From Hypsibius dujardini (Eukaryota; Tardigrada; Eutardigrada; Parachela; Hypsibiidae), in contig LRSR01004631.1 of NCBI GenBank assembly GCA_001579985.1, forward strand, positions 1 to 35,742: a DNA stretch of 35,742 nt, read 5' to 3'. Positions within the stretch are counted from its first letter, which is position 1. The number at the start of each line of letters is the position of its first letter. The position numbers and the translations under genes were made by a program. The notes beneath the pieces were generated by a model that saw nothing but the letters and a program-made list of their open reading frames with translations, was not told the DNA's origin and searched no databases. Shown here piece after piece: positions 1 to 11,290 of the stretch.

Positions 1-420
1 CAGCAGACACACAAAACGGGTTGCAACAATTTTTTCTACCACAAAAAAGGTATATGTTTTCTTAATGACACTGAAAAATGTAAAAGAATAAAGTAGTGAT
101 ACTAATTTTTTAGAACAAAAATGCAGACCCGTTGGAGTCTGAAATACTTCATCTTCTTAAATAGTTAAATAATACATACAGGTACTAGGAAAAACGAACA
201 AAATTTAGCTTAGTCAAAGACCTTTCAGAGCAATCGGTTTTCCTTGAAACACTGCCACTCAAATACGTGAAAATTGGAATTAATATATTTTTGGCAGAGA
301 CCGAGAGGAACACGCCAGCAGTGCGATTGGCATTGCACGTGCGCATCGCCTGCCTATGAAACAACCCTAACAAATAAAGAGGAAGAACCCATGAGTCCAG
401 TGCTCGTAAAATTGACTAAG
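1..420. other. Left edge, no gene recognised
   Basis: AT-rich sequence before the first ankyrin copy. Short open frames exist on both strands, but none has recognisable domains or convincing splice sites. I see no RNA gene or clear promoter here. Confidence 0.5.
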
Positions 421-1749
421 TTTGCAAAACTCTGTGCTACTGCAAAACGTTTGTGCAAACCACCGTGCTTCGCTTCCGACACTGACTGCGAGATGGGTTC
501 TCAACCTGGGTTATCCTGGGTTTCTGGACGCAGCTTTCAGATATAACTCAGCAACCAACCTGGGCTCCAGAATGGGAAGAAAAAGAGACGCTTGCTTAGA
601 TAGAAGCTTTTTTAGAATACCTCGACAGAAACCCATCTAGTCGGTTTCACTTTAACTCATATTTCGTCACCAGTCTCCTCGTTGATGTCTCCTGCTCCAA
701 GTATTTCGACGTAAACGTTGACCGATTGCAGCAGTATATCACCTCCGGACATTCATCTGGAGTACATGATGATTGAAAGAGCGACGCCTCTGTTTCAGTG
801 CGTGTCATTTAATAAACTTGCGGCAGCTGAATTCTTCCTCAAACGATGGGGCGCCAGGCAAGACTGCATCAACATTTCTTCGGATCCCGAACCCAGAGTA
901 CGCATCGTGCCTATCTGAAGCAATCCGGATGAACCTGCATGAAATGGTGCGGTTGCTGCTGAAGTATGGAGCGTCATTGTAGCACGCGGGACGGTACAAT
1001 AAAATTGGTTTCGAAGAGCAGATCTGAAGATGGTTCGGATCTTGGTGGACAACGGATTTGATCCGCGGGCCAGAGAAGAGCGAGTTGAATTGAAGGATGA
1101 GGGCAGGACTCTCCTTGAGTCTGCGGTTATATAAGTAGGAACTTGTCTGTTTTCCTGCTTGCCTGCCTGCCTGCCTCTTTGGCCGTCTGTCTGTCGGTCA
1201 GTCTGTATGCCTTTCAGTGTGCCTGTCGTACTTGATTGCCTGCCGGCCTGGCTGCCTGTCGGTCTGTCTGCTTGCTTGTCTGCCTGTCTGCCTGCCTGCC
1301 TGCTTGTCTATCTTAGTACTTGGAAATATTCCAGTAATCTCAGAGGTTTAATACCAATGTTTCTCCAGTCATCCACATCCAAGGTGGAGTCATCCACCTT
1401 TCCCCCAACCGGTCCAAAAACTTCGCGGTCGTCCAGCCATATTCGGGCGTCCGCAGCCTTACTTCAAGACTGGATCCACCGCTGTCTAGATGGAATTCGA
1501 CCTTTTCGTGCTGCAGTCCGTCATTTGATAGGAGTGACGGGTGGGAAGAACTGTACGGAAGAATCCTCGTTGGTGGACTTGTCGATTAGTACTCTCCGTC
1601 GCATGTGGATGGCGAATGAACGTTCGTTTAGCCGTCCCGTCGCGGATGGAATTAGTTTGCCGCATTGTCTGATGCGGAAGTTGAATCTTCTGGAATTGGA
1701 GAATCGCCTGGTAACGTTGATGGAGCTCATTTACGCCGGTCATGTTTGA
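421..1749 (+). pseudogene. Ankyrin-repeat gene copy 1, degraded
   Basis: Ankyrin-like units can be read in pieces: an LFQCVSFNKLAAAEFFLKR unit near 785-845, an EAIRMNLHEMVRLLLKYGAS unit near 918-980, and a KMVRILVDNG unit near 1027-1060. These lie in different frames. An in-frame TAG sits at 980-982. The reading shifts frame near 774 and again between about 845 and 900. Compared with copy 2 at 8858-10446, this copy has lost about 10 bases near 1008 (the ATTCCTTAT stretch) and about 240 bases near 1375. The larger loss removes the acceptor region and the exon 5' end seen in copy 2. A CTGC/CTGT tract at about 1150-1316 corresponds to an intron of copy 2. The last 120 codons, ending in YAGHV at 1749, stay open and resemble copy 2 closely. 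I infer a pseudogene. A spliced product from alternative exons is possible but needs RNA evidence. Confidence 0.65.
1150..1316. repeat. Degenerate CTGC/CTGT tract
   Basis: Imperfect tetranucleotide repeat (CTGC, CTGT, CGGT, CTTG) inside ankyrin copy 1. It starts about 17 bases after a GTAAGT-like stretch replaced here by ATAAGT (copy 2 has ATGTAAGT), so the donor itself appears damaged in this copy. Confidence 0.8.
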
Positions 1750-2682
1750 CGTCCAGCACGGCGGCGGCAACACCTTGTTTATTGGGAGTAGGTTGGGTTT
1801 TAATTTCAATTCTCCTGCCAAGGTTACACACAGAATGTACATACACATATGTAAGTTATTTTTTTGTTGGGTGATAATTCAATTTTTATACTTACCGAAT
1901 AAATAAGTTATACCAGTTATTTTTATTTTTCTGTTGTTGCCTGATTCCATAAGTTTCCTTTATGCTCTGCGTCGAATTTTACTTCATATTCTTTTCACTT
2001 GTCCATTCTAACTGGAAATGTATATATAAAAAATATTTTAAATGTATTATGATTAGTTGTCTGGGGTTTTAGAACTATCGATTTGTCAAGAGATGGCTCC
2101 TGCGTTCCACTAACCACGTCACAATGATCGCGCATTTTTTAAGGTTTTTTTTATCCCGTAAACTTTCCCGTGTTTCTCCGTTCTCTTTCCTCTATCCACA
2201 GGATAAACAGACGAGCCAAAAATCTTTCAAGTTTCAGACAACAAAATCTAATAAAAATGCCTAACATCCTTCATTTCATCCTATATAAGCAATAACTTAA
2301 TTAAAACGCGAGGCTTCTCATCGTGTGTAAAAGAGAGAAAGACACGCAAAAAAGCTGACCCTAAAGTAAAAGGCAATACATATCAAAGCGAGGCATTCTA
2401 AAGAAGCCAAAAGGGCGACAATCACCTGACAAGGGTGCAGCAATGCAATAGGAGAGCACGTAGGAGAAGAAGAGAGACAGACGCAAAAAGGTAGGCAAAA
2501 TAAAAAAAGACATCTTTGGAAATTGTAGTACAGGACCATATACACAAAGCCGAAAAGTAAAGCAGAGACAAGAAGCGAAACCTCAAACGGAAAAGTCCAG
2601 CACAAACAACGGAATAGTCACTGCTGCGGTTGCGCGCAGAGAAGTCGAATTGGGGTGTCGGTTGTGAACGTGCAGGGGATCT
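1750..2682. other. Intergenic, copy 1 to GKAP gene 3' end
   Basis: AT-rich stretch between convergent genes. An AATAAA at 1898-1903 lies about 150 bases after the stop of ankyrin copy 1 and could be its poly(A) signal. The open frame on the minus strand at 2318-2605 is Cys/Leu/Ser-rich low-complexity translation without domain features, and I do not call it a gene. Confidence 0.5.
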
Positions 2683-5600
2683 TCAAACCTTGGAGGGCGA
2701 CGCGTCCGTCGCGACCAGGACGGCGGCGGCGTTGGCCTTCTCCCGGCGTGCACGCTCGATGGCTTCACGAATGTTGGACTTGCCCTCGATCTTCGGTTTA
2801 TTGTGGAGAGGCTGGATGTGTGACAAAATGCAAAAGAAACTTAAAATCAAGTGCACATTCAGGCACAGACAGGATGAAAGACATTGTCAGGCATTATCTG
2901 CATGGTTCGGCTGTGAACTGCTTAACTACCTCTATGAGCCCGACTGGAGTCATTCTCGATATTTCGATCTGCCTGCCTGTATCAGGCAGATCGACATAAC
3001 CGTGTCTGTCTGTCTGCACTTTCCAGTCAGTATATGCATCAGTATGCTGCCGCAAATTGCCATACCTTGAGAGCTCGACTCGAGGTAGCCGACGCCTTCT
3101 TGCTTCTCACCCCTGACGACGTGGATGCCACACCAACTTCCGGGGCGATCCAGCTATTGGCAGCCAGCTGATCCAATGTGCCGAATCGTCGACGGATATC
3201 TATAACCTGCAAAAGCAAACACCGATAAGAAGGTGAGCGATAGTCATAACATGAATGTAAAAGCAAACAGAGGCTGCCAGACAAACAGACAGGCCTGCCT
3301 ATGCTATAACAGACCTGCGCGAAGATCATCTCCCAGAAACCAGCCAGATCAATCGGCGTCGGTGTCGGTCCTTCCTTTGTGGGACGCTCAAGTTCGTAAC
3401 ACTCTACCAGACCGACAAACTGCTGGAGTTTCTTGTCACGGAAAAGGCGCGCTTGTCCGACTGCCACATGGATCAATTCAGTGCCTGGAAGAGCAAAGGA
3501 AATTATTTTAAAATTACACAATAACAAGCTTAGGCTTAGCCGGCACGGATTCATTCATGTACACTTTTATTTTCGATAAAAAATCAGTGACTAAATTGAG
3601 CTTTTTTTAATTTGGCATATAAATCAAAATTAATCAAATTATTCAAGACAGCCATCAAAGATTCTAAAAATAATAAATTCTCTCGAAAAGACCACAATTA
3701 AGCTGCTTCGAAAGCTAAACAATAATAACAATAGAAATTTAAAGAAAAAAAATGTTACGCAGTTAAATTTTCGAATAATTTATACATTTATATTTGCTGG
3801 TATCATCATGTATTCATTAAAAAAGTATTCCTATACCTTCATCGGTGATACTCGGCTGGGCGGCGCTTGAGTCGACGACGTCACCCGAAACGGTAGCTGC
3901 ACCGGCTGCCAAAGCTTCCTCCCACTTATCAGCAGTCTCGGTGAGATAAGCTGTTTCGCAGTTAATCAGGTCGTGAAAGTAGTGGAGCTGCTCTTCGCGG
4001 CTGCGGTTCGGACAGAAGGCGCGCACTGAAAAGACACAAGAGCAGCGTTGATATTGAGAATAATAATGCAAATGGAATTCCGGCAAGAGAACACATATAA
4101 CAGACAGACTAAAACTATAGGAACCACAACAAATAGAGAAACAACACACTCAGAGAGGGAGAAACAATAGCGATACACAGATAAACACACAGACACACAA
4201 GATAGATAGACGAATAGGCAGTAACTCATGTAGGCACAGAAAACAGAAAATAATAGACAGACAATAAACGCACGAGACAGAGACAGAGACAACCCGATAG
4301 GCAAACACTCAAACAAACAAAACAGATAGACAAACCGATAGACAGAAAAAAGCACACTCAGGCAGGCAAACAGAAATAGACATGCAGACAGACAAGGTAC
4401 ATACGCAAATCGTGTCTTTCAAGTGGTCAAGATCGCTTACAGACAGGCCTCCCATCAAGTCAGGCAAACAACATACAAGAATTTCAAACAAGAACGCCAT
4501 TCTACACCATTTTCAGATAAACCACAAAGAGCCTAAACATCTTTAATTAAATTCCAACGCACCTGCTGACTTTATCCCAGAAGCCTCATCAAGGGTAGTC
4601 GGTCCCGCCGACGTCGATGGCACAGCCACTGCTGTCTCGGGTATGGCAGAGATTTCAGTCTGCGGCTTCGCGGCATCCTCATCACAACCCGCAGCCTCTG
4701 ACATCTCTACCTTCAACGTGTTCTGCTCGGCCGCACTCGTTGCCATCAAATCGTCAACAGTAGCCGCCGCCGTCGTGACCATCGCCGAAGACCGCTCCGT
4801 GTCCGGTTCAATCACTGTAAAAAACGAGAGAGAAAAACGAATGAGAGAAATTCAAGAGCTCGTTAAAATTAAACTAGCGAGATAGACCGACAGGTAAATT
4901 CATAACAAGCCGGATTATCTCACTCACACGAGTGCGAGTAAGAGAGGCCTTAAAATAGAGTGCGCGATGGTGACTACCAGCCAAGGCAGCAGACAGACAA
5001 GAGATAAAATAAACTCGCTGACTGTGAGTGAACTAGTTTTGTTTAAACGAAACTGTCGAGATTCAAATCAAATTATTACTTAAGTAGAAAAGCCGAATTC
5101 GGTGTGAGTTGAAACAGAATGAATTTAAATTACATTACAAAAGTCTGGTTAATTTAAATTAGATTAAAAATAAATGTATCACCCAAATGTAAATGTATAA
5201 CCCAAAGATGACATTTTAAAGTACATTTAAAATTTACAACAGACGCGAGTCAGAATTTGATTGAGTATTTAGCTCATACGAATTTCAAATTAAATAAAAA
5301 TGATTTACTTTCAAACAAAGTCTCTTTTGAACAAACTTTTAAAATTAATACACGTTTCCAAATTTAAAGACTTATGCCAAATACACTTTTTAAAATTAAC
5401 ATACGAGGTGGAATTTAATTAGAAATTATTCCTCATCCTAGACTGATTTCAGATTAAATAAAAGACGATTTCATCTCAAATAACGAACCTGCTTTAAATT
5501 AGCTTTAAAATTAAATATAAACAGCAACAATGCCAAGGCTCACTCACAGGCATCAAAGTAGACGGTCGCGTCGGCAACCAACGGGGACGAATCCGGCAGC

Positions 5601-7156
5601 CGCGACGGCGATGTCTGGGTCGTCTCGTGGGCTGCTCCGACAACGAGGAGCGGCTCAATGGGGGAGTTAGGCTCATCCGATGCAGCAGCAGTAGCAGCCA
5701 CCGCCGGCAGTGGAAGTCCGAGCTCTACAACGGCGACAGTAACTACAGGCGGACGCGAAGCCACCACCGCCGAGCTGACGGGAGTGACTCGCTTAACCGC
5801 CACCTTCTTCCCCTCCGGCTTGGTCGGTCCTCCTCGTGGAGCAGCAGCAGCAGCGGTGACTTTGCTTGCAGCTCCAAATTTCGGGACGGACGGCTTACTG
5901 GCGGGTCGTTCAGCTGGTGCGACTGATTTGGAGGCGACCCGCGCCGCGGGATGGGGAAACCTCGGCAGCGCCGCCTTCAGAGAGACGTGATTTCGTGGGG
6001 CTGGTGGTGGTTGTACCGATCCGGCCTTGGACGAAACAGCAGCGGACTGATTGGCGACAGCTTTACCCACCAAAGGGACGCGTTTCACAGCCAGTTTCGG
6101 TGGAAGTTCGGCGGGTAGGTTTGCGACTTCCTTGACGGTGCGTACCGGCTGCCCGTGCACCAAGCGGTCGATTCCCGCCGGGCTGATCCGTTGGTGAACG
6201 GTCTTCCTGACAGCATTGATACGAGGTGGATTGATGGCGGCGGCAGGTTGCGAACGGGCAACAATAGCTGTGCGGAGGGGAATGGCGTCGGTGGAGGCAC
6301 AGACTGCATCAACCGGCTTTCTATAAAGCACACGACATGCAATGCGAAGTGGTAAGGTGAACGTTCAGAAATCGATCAGATGAGTCGGCTTGTTGGGGAA
6401 AAAGAGTGAGTAAGGCAGGCAGGTATTCAACCAGACCGCCGGAGACAGAAATATCGATAACAAGAAAGACAGACAGACGGACAGACAGAGACAGACAGAC
6501 AGACAAGCAGACATACTGCAAATATACAGGCACTCAGGCACACTGACAAACATGCAGTGTTAGACACGGGGATGCGCTTCAAACAAAAAAACGTCATTCT
6601 GATATACGAGAACGTATACAAACAGACAGGGATATAACCAGTGATGAGATAAACAGACATTCAGACTAAGACGTAGACGACACACACAGACTATGCAGAT
6701 CCAGACCCATCATTCAGGCAGGCAGAAATTGTCAGGCACTCTAAAAAACATTTAGAGAGCGGCGCACAGACATAGAGAGGGCAAGACAGTTAGACAGACA
6801 GACAGTAACCTGCGCATATAAACAGGCCAACAGACAAGACAAACATACAAAGGCAGCCAGTTTCATTCACATAAAAACTGAGAAGAGGTGAGCTGGAAAT
6901 TCTGATGACGTAGATTCAAAGACTGGAACATCGATCGATCGGACTTTTGCAAAAAACGGCAAAGAAGCATTTACCCGATGGGCTGACGAGACCGATTGAC
7001 ACTGCCAGGCTTGAGATTACCCGCCGCCGCGGTGGGCTTCATGTTGACCGGTCGAGGCGGCGCCGTAGACTTGGAACGCGGAGCAATGACAATCTTGCCA
7101 GCGGGTTTGGGCGCGGCTCCTTGTTGTGCTGGTGCAGCGACAGCACGACGATCCAT
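2683..7156 (-). CDS. GKAP/HURP (DLGAP) family protein, 7 exons
   Basis: Exons (minus, 5' to 3'): 7156-6975, 6320-5548, 4814-4563, 4025-3837, 3484-3315, 3206-3066, 2811-2683. All junctions are GT-AG and phases close to 611 residues. The start MDRRAVAAPAQ is the first ATG after a stop. Residues 1 to about 400 are Ala/Pro/Lys/Val-rich low complexity, like the disordered basic N-terminus of HURP. The GKAP homology region spans about 403-545: CETAYLTETADKWEEAL, then HVAVGQARLFRDKKLQQFVG, LVECYE and DLAGFWEMIFAQV. This matches the family pattern of AVGQTRLL...KQFEGLVDDCE...DLDGFWDMV. The last exon gives KIEGKSNIREAIERARREK, like the basic helix after the GKAP domain. The C-terminus SPSKV lacks the DLGAP PDZ ligand QTRL, so a HURP/Mars-like spindle microtubule role is more likely than a synaptic scaffold. 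The family call is firm; the subfamily is inferred. Confidence 0.9.
4026..4562 (-). repeat. GKAP intron 3 with ACAG tract
   Basis: From about 4090 to 4400 the plus strand is a degenerate ACAG/CAGA repeat (CTGT on the coding strand), diluted with ACAC and AATA variants. It fills most of the intron. Both splice sites are intact (donor GTGCGT, acceptor TTTTCAG). Confidence 0.8.
4815..5547 (-). other. GKAP intron 2, AT-rich
   Basis: This 733-base intron has donor GTGAGT and acceptor TTTTTACAG on the minus strand. It contains scattered AATTTAAATT-type motifs and no tetranucleotide tract or hidden exon that I can support. Confidence 0.7.
6321..6974 (-). repeat. GKAP intron 1 with ACAG tracts
   Basis: The plus strand shows CAGACAGACGGACAGACAGAG and similar runs around 6465-6515, plus shorter runs to about 6835. 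On the coding strand these read CTGT. Splice sites are GTAAAT and TTTATAG. Confidence 0.8.
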
Positions 7157-8857
7157 CGTGATTCTAGTGAAAACGTTCGGGGAAAAAGACGCACATATTT
7201 ACTCACTCGAGTATTATGTCACTGTCATTATAATAATCAAGCGAGTCAACAGTAAAACACACACACAAAATGAGTAAACAAAAAAGTCGTAAAGTCAATT
7301 GCGGATCGGTAAAAGCTAGAGTATAATCAGCCAACCATCAATCAACCAATCAATCAATGCATCGTCCAAGGAACAGTATCCCGTCATCATTCCTAGTCGT
7401 CAAATTTGAGACGCATTTGAATTCTAAATATATTATTCACAACCGAAAGACATATAAACATAAGAGCGGTAAGTTCGGTATTCGAGAATGGCAATCTTCA
7501 TTTCAGCTTGCGTTTGAAAATGTGGAAATCGCGTATTCAAATAAATTCAAAATATTATGTAGCAAACAGTTGATGGATTGATTGATTGAAGCGCAAATTA
7601 CAACTACTTCCTCGTATCGCTTGTTAGACAAAAATGACAAAACTCCCTCGGCGACTTCAATTCAAGACTTCAAATCGCTAAACTGAATTAAATCCAGTTT
7701 CAAATTCTATTTCACAATTATAAACCTTGTCAAAAACGAAAAACTTATACCTACTTGAATAAAACCCACAAAAATCGGCAATTTCTTGCTCCTTTTCTCT
7801 CCACGAAAAAATTCTCCTCTCCTGAAAAACCAAGCTCGTACGCTTAACAAACAGTGGAACAAGTTGCGCGTTCAATAGATGAAGCGGAATCGATGGCGTT
7901 CTTGACGAAAGCGCCTGAAAAAAACCTAAGAAAAATTGGATGGAAAATCGTTTGGTTGAAATCTCCGCAACGGTCGATTGAGATTGACCCTTTTCAAAGT
8001 GCGTGCGTGCCATCGACGTACCTTTACACAAATCGAGACGAGAGCTCCTGATGCACAGATGTGCGAGAGGGGCCCCTCAATAATCGTTGAACTTGGAGAG
8101 CTGAAGGATGGAGAAGAGAACGAGAGAGAAGACGCCGACGTTGTGTGTTTGTGCGTGTTGCCGCATTGAAAATGCAAAATAAACTGTCGCGGATCTCCGA
8201 TCTCTCTTTTCTACTCTTTTCTCTGTTCAAGGCAGAACGGGTTGAGCGCGCTTACTGAAAATCCCATCTGATTGGCTCCTGGATAGTTTCAGGCCAATAG
8301 TAAATTAATGCTGTACAATGAGCCAATTAAATTGGAGGAGCGGGTTCTTTGGTATGTGGGTAGGCGTGGCATTCATTTTCGGCACCGTTTTCGATGGCAG
8401 TTATTTGGCATTTTGCGACTGTAATATCCGATATTATCTCATAGTTTACCCTCAAAAGCTTTTCCTGATCAAATTTTTTACTCTAAAATGAACTTCGTTG
8501 TTCACAAGGATGAATGTTGGGAAAAAATGGCTAATTTTCTTGAGAAAACGAGGTGTCCTAGTACGACCACTAGATGCCGTACCCAATGGTTTGGTTAGAA
8601 TGTACGTACAGCGTACTCTATATGTACGAGGAGTCTGGCCAAATCCTAACCACTAATTTGTTCTGGCGGCTCACCATCTAGCAGCAAATCATCAGCTATT
8701 ACAATCTAATATGTTGTAATCATACTGCTGTTCGCTGCTCACATCGTATTAGGGGCAGGAAACGGGGCAGCCAGGATTTGGCCAGGCTCTCGTACGACTA
8801 ATAGTAAACGTGCGTGCCCGTCACCTAAAAATCCCGATTATAAACTGCTGTTTTAAC
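7157..8857. other. Intergenic between GKAP start and ankyrin copy 2
   Basis: This holds the 5' flank of the minus-strand GKAP gene. CCAAT-box-like motifs cluster at about 8270-8330 (GATTGGCT, GGCCAATAG, GAGCCAATTA), but no start or TATA element can be assigned. Open frames at 7678-8230 on both strands show no domain. An inverted repeat lies at 8624-8795 and is listed separately. Confidence 0.45.
8624..8795. repeat. Short inverted repeat, possible MITE
   Basis: The left arm 8624-8647 (GTACGAGGAGTCTGGCCAAA...) pairs with the right arm 8773-8795 (its complement with one base fewer). The arms are about 24 bases, nearly perfect and about 125 bases apart. A smaller palindrome, ATTACAATCTAATATGTTGTAAT, sits between them. 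No coding capacity. A small fold-back or MITE-like element is an inference. Confidence 0.55.
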
Positions 8858-9626
8858 TTTGCAAAACTCTGTGCTACTGCAAAACGTTTGTGCAAACCAC
8901 CGTGCTTCGCCTACCGACACTGACTGCGAGATGGGTTCTCAACCTGGGTTATCCTGGGTTTCTGGACGCAGCTTTCAGATATAACTCAGCAACCAACCTG
9001 GGCTCCAGAATGGGAAGAAGAAGAGACGCTTGCTTAGATAGACGCTTTAGAATACCTCGACAGAAACCCATCTAGTCGGTTTCACTTTAACTCATATTTC
9101 GTCACCAGTCTCCTCGTTGATGTCTCCTGCTCCAAGTATTTCGACGTAAACGTTGACCGATTGCAGCAGTATATCACCTCCGAACATTCATCTGGAGTAC
9201 ATGATGATTGAAAGAGCGACGCCTCTGTTTCAGTGCGTGTCATTTAATAAACTTGCGGCAGCTGAATTCTTCCTCAAACGACGGGCGCCAGTCAAGACTG
9301 CATCCTCAACATTTCTTCGGATCCCGAAACCCAGAGTACGCATCGTGCCTATCTGAAGCAATCCGGATGAACCTGCATGAAATGGTGCGGTTGCTGCTGA
9401 GGTATGGAGCGTCATTGTAGCACGCGGGACGGTACAATAAAATTGGTTATTCCTTATTTCGACGAGCAGACCTGAAGATGGTTCGGATCTTGGTAGACAA
9501 TGGAGTTGATCCGTGTGCAAGAGAAGAGCGAGTTGAATTGGAGTCTGCGGTTATGTAAGTTGGAACTTGTCTGTCTCTGTCTGTCTGTCAGTCAGTCAGT
9601 CAGTCAGTCAGTCAGTCAGTCAGTCA

Positions 9627-9673
<47 letters not shown>

Positions 9674-10446
9674 CATCTGTATGCTTTTCAATGTGCCTGT
9701 CGTACTTGATTGCCTGCCTGCCTGTCGGTCTGTTGCCTGCTTGATTGCCTGTCTGTCTGCCTTTCTATCTCAGTACTTCTAAATATTTAAGTCATCTCAG
9801 ACGCTTAATACCATTGTTTCTATCTTCAGGTTGGCAGCACGAGGCGAGTGTGAACCGTGGACTCAGTTACCAAGGACTCATGGGGGAGACAATCTACCAC
9901 AATCGTTTGTCACAGTTGTTGGAGTTTGTGCAGTTTTTCTTGGAAGCCGGTTGCCCGGACATTTCTCCTGCCGTCTTCTTGAAATGCTTCCGCTGTTGTG
10001 CCTACATCACCCTGACAGCCATCTTGAAACTGCATCTTCAGTGCGGGAGAGTGTTGCTGTTACCTGAGAACAATCCTCCTGCAGAGTCATCCACCTTTCC
10101 CCCAACCGGTCCAGAAACTTCGCGATCGTCCAGCCATATTCGGGCGTCCGCAGCCTTACTTCAAGACTGGATCCACCGCTGTCTCGATAGAATTGGACCT
10201 TCTCGTGCTGCAGTCCGTCATTTGATCGGGGTGACGGGTGGGAAGAACTGTACGGAAGTATCGTCGTTGGTGGACTTGTCGATTAGTACTCTCCGTCGCA
10301 TGTGGATGGCGAATGAACGTTCGTTTAGCCGTCCCGTCGCGGATGGAATTAGTTTGCCGCATTGTCTGATGCGGAAGTTGAATCTTCTGGAATTGGAGAA
10401 ACGCCTCGCATCATTGATGGAGCTCATTTACGCCGGTGATAACTGA
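8858..10446 (+). pseudogene. Ankyrin (possibly SOCS-box) gene copy 2, lesions in ankyrin part
   Basis: Near-identical to 421-1749 from TTTGCAAAACTCTGTGCTAC onward. Reading along it: an open segment ending at TGA 9209-9211, a shift into a frame with ATPLFQCVSFNKLAAAEFF, a second shift near 9290-9335, then EYASCLSEAIRMNLHEMVRL and an in-frame TAG at 9418-9420. The same frame continues past TAG with KMVRILVDNGVDPCAREERV, at ankyrin spacing. An ATGTAAGT donor follows at 9552, then a CAGT/CTGT intron and an acceptor CTTCAG near 9824-9829. The last exon is open for about 205 codons to TGA 10444-10446. Its end, TLRRMWMANERSFSRPVADG followed by ISLPHCLMRKLNLLEL, resembles a SOCS box (L...RR...LPxxL), so an ASB-like adaptor ancestor is plausible but not certain. 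Both frameshifts and the TAG are shared with copy 1. Confidence 0.6.
9553..9828 (+). repeat. CAGT/CTGT microsatellite intron in ankyrin copy 2
   Basis: Immediately after the GTAAGT donor there is a pure (CAGT)n run at about 9590-9628, which changes to pure (CTGT)n at about 9629-9672 and then degenerate CTGC/CTGT to about 9770. A clean switch of repeat unit in register is visible. The tract begins about 20 bases from the donor. Confidence 0.9.
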
Positions 10447-11067
10447 CACCCAACATGGCTTGATGGGTGATGTTGTCGTTTTTACGCCCGTCGTTCATGG
10501 AATTCGGAGAATGGTTGTAGGTTATTGGTTATTGTTGAATGATATTTATTGTCTTTATATCTGTACATATCTTTGAATATATGTGCAGTATGCCTGTATA
10601 CATGATTATTTTATTGTGTTATACGATATTGTTGACTGAATTCCCTTTTCTATTACACTAGGAATATTTGGTATTTCAGTTGGTTTTTAAGTTTCTTCTT
10701 TTACTTGTGTCATATTTGTTGCATAGTGTTATTACAAATGAGGCTACGCAGTTGTAAGTTCAGATACTTCCGTATAGAAAGCAGAGCCGTCCGAAACAGA
10801 CTATTAAATATAAATCGCAAACCTCCAGCTTCCGGTTCGCCTTGCGAAGACAAAAATTATAAATAAAACTCTGATCATACTAAGTATAAAATTCTCCCAC
10901 TTAATCAGGTACCATCAAATGGAAAGCAAATTAGGATGGGCCATCACAGAAGTTGACGAAAACAGGTTAGATGAAAAAGAAGCACAGCTGTATATACACG
11001 ACAAAACCAAAGACATGTTCTAAGACCAGACGAGAAAAAGGGAGAAGAGCGCTCGCACTACGGAAGC
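10447..11067. other. Intergenic, convergent 3' ends
   Basis: 3' flank of ankyrin copy 2 (+) and of the USP8-like gene (-). Plus-strand AATAAA occurs at 10862-10867. TTTATT near 10545 could serve the minus gene, but it is over 500 bases from that stop. A 34-codon hydrophilic open frame at 10919-11023 has no recognisable features. Confidence 0.45.
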
Positions 11068-11256
11068 TCAGAATTGGCGAAACTGTTTCTGTTCGTAAAA
11101 GAGAACGTAAGCGCTGGATGAGATGACGTCGTCTTTGCTGATCTCAGTCACCCGCTCATCGTCGCACCTCAGCCAATCCAGACCACTTGTGCTGTCACAA
11201 TGAAGGACATCGGCAATGTCTGAAAATAAACCGGCATTGTACGCGGCCACAAATCA

Positions 11257-11290
<34 letters not shown>

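Noticed and set aside
5627-6135. Long plus-strand open frames opposite GKAP exon 2
   Set aside because: They are antisense shadows of the GC-rich low-complexity exon. The minus strand carries the frame that splices in phase to the GKAP domain.
9500-9782. Open frames reading repeated Cys-Leu-Ser-Val or Ser-Val-Ser-Gln
   Set aside because: They are translations of CTGT/CAGT repeats. The same artefact appears in most introns of the window and has no protein features.
10919-11023. 34-codon hydrophilic open frame (MESKLGWAITEVDENRLDEK...)
   Set aside because: Too short and isolated. No splice partner, domain or promoter was found.
11220-11260. Apparent lack of a splice acceptor and an in-frame TGA before VAAYNAGLF in the last USP8 exon
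   Set aside because: A strong TTTATTTTCAG acceptor lies further on. Using it restores GHY followed by RCDDERV in phase, matching the USP family.
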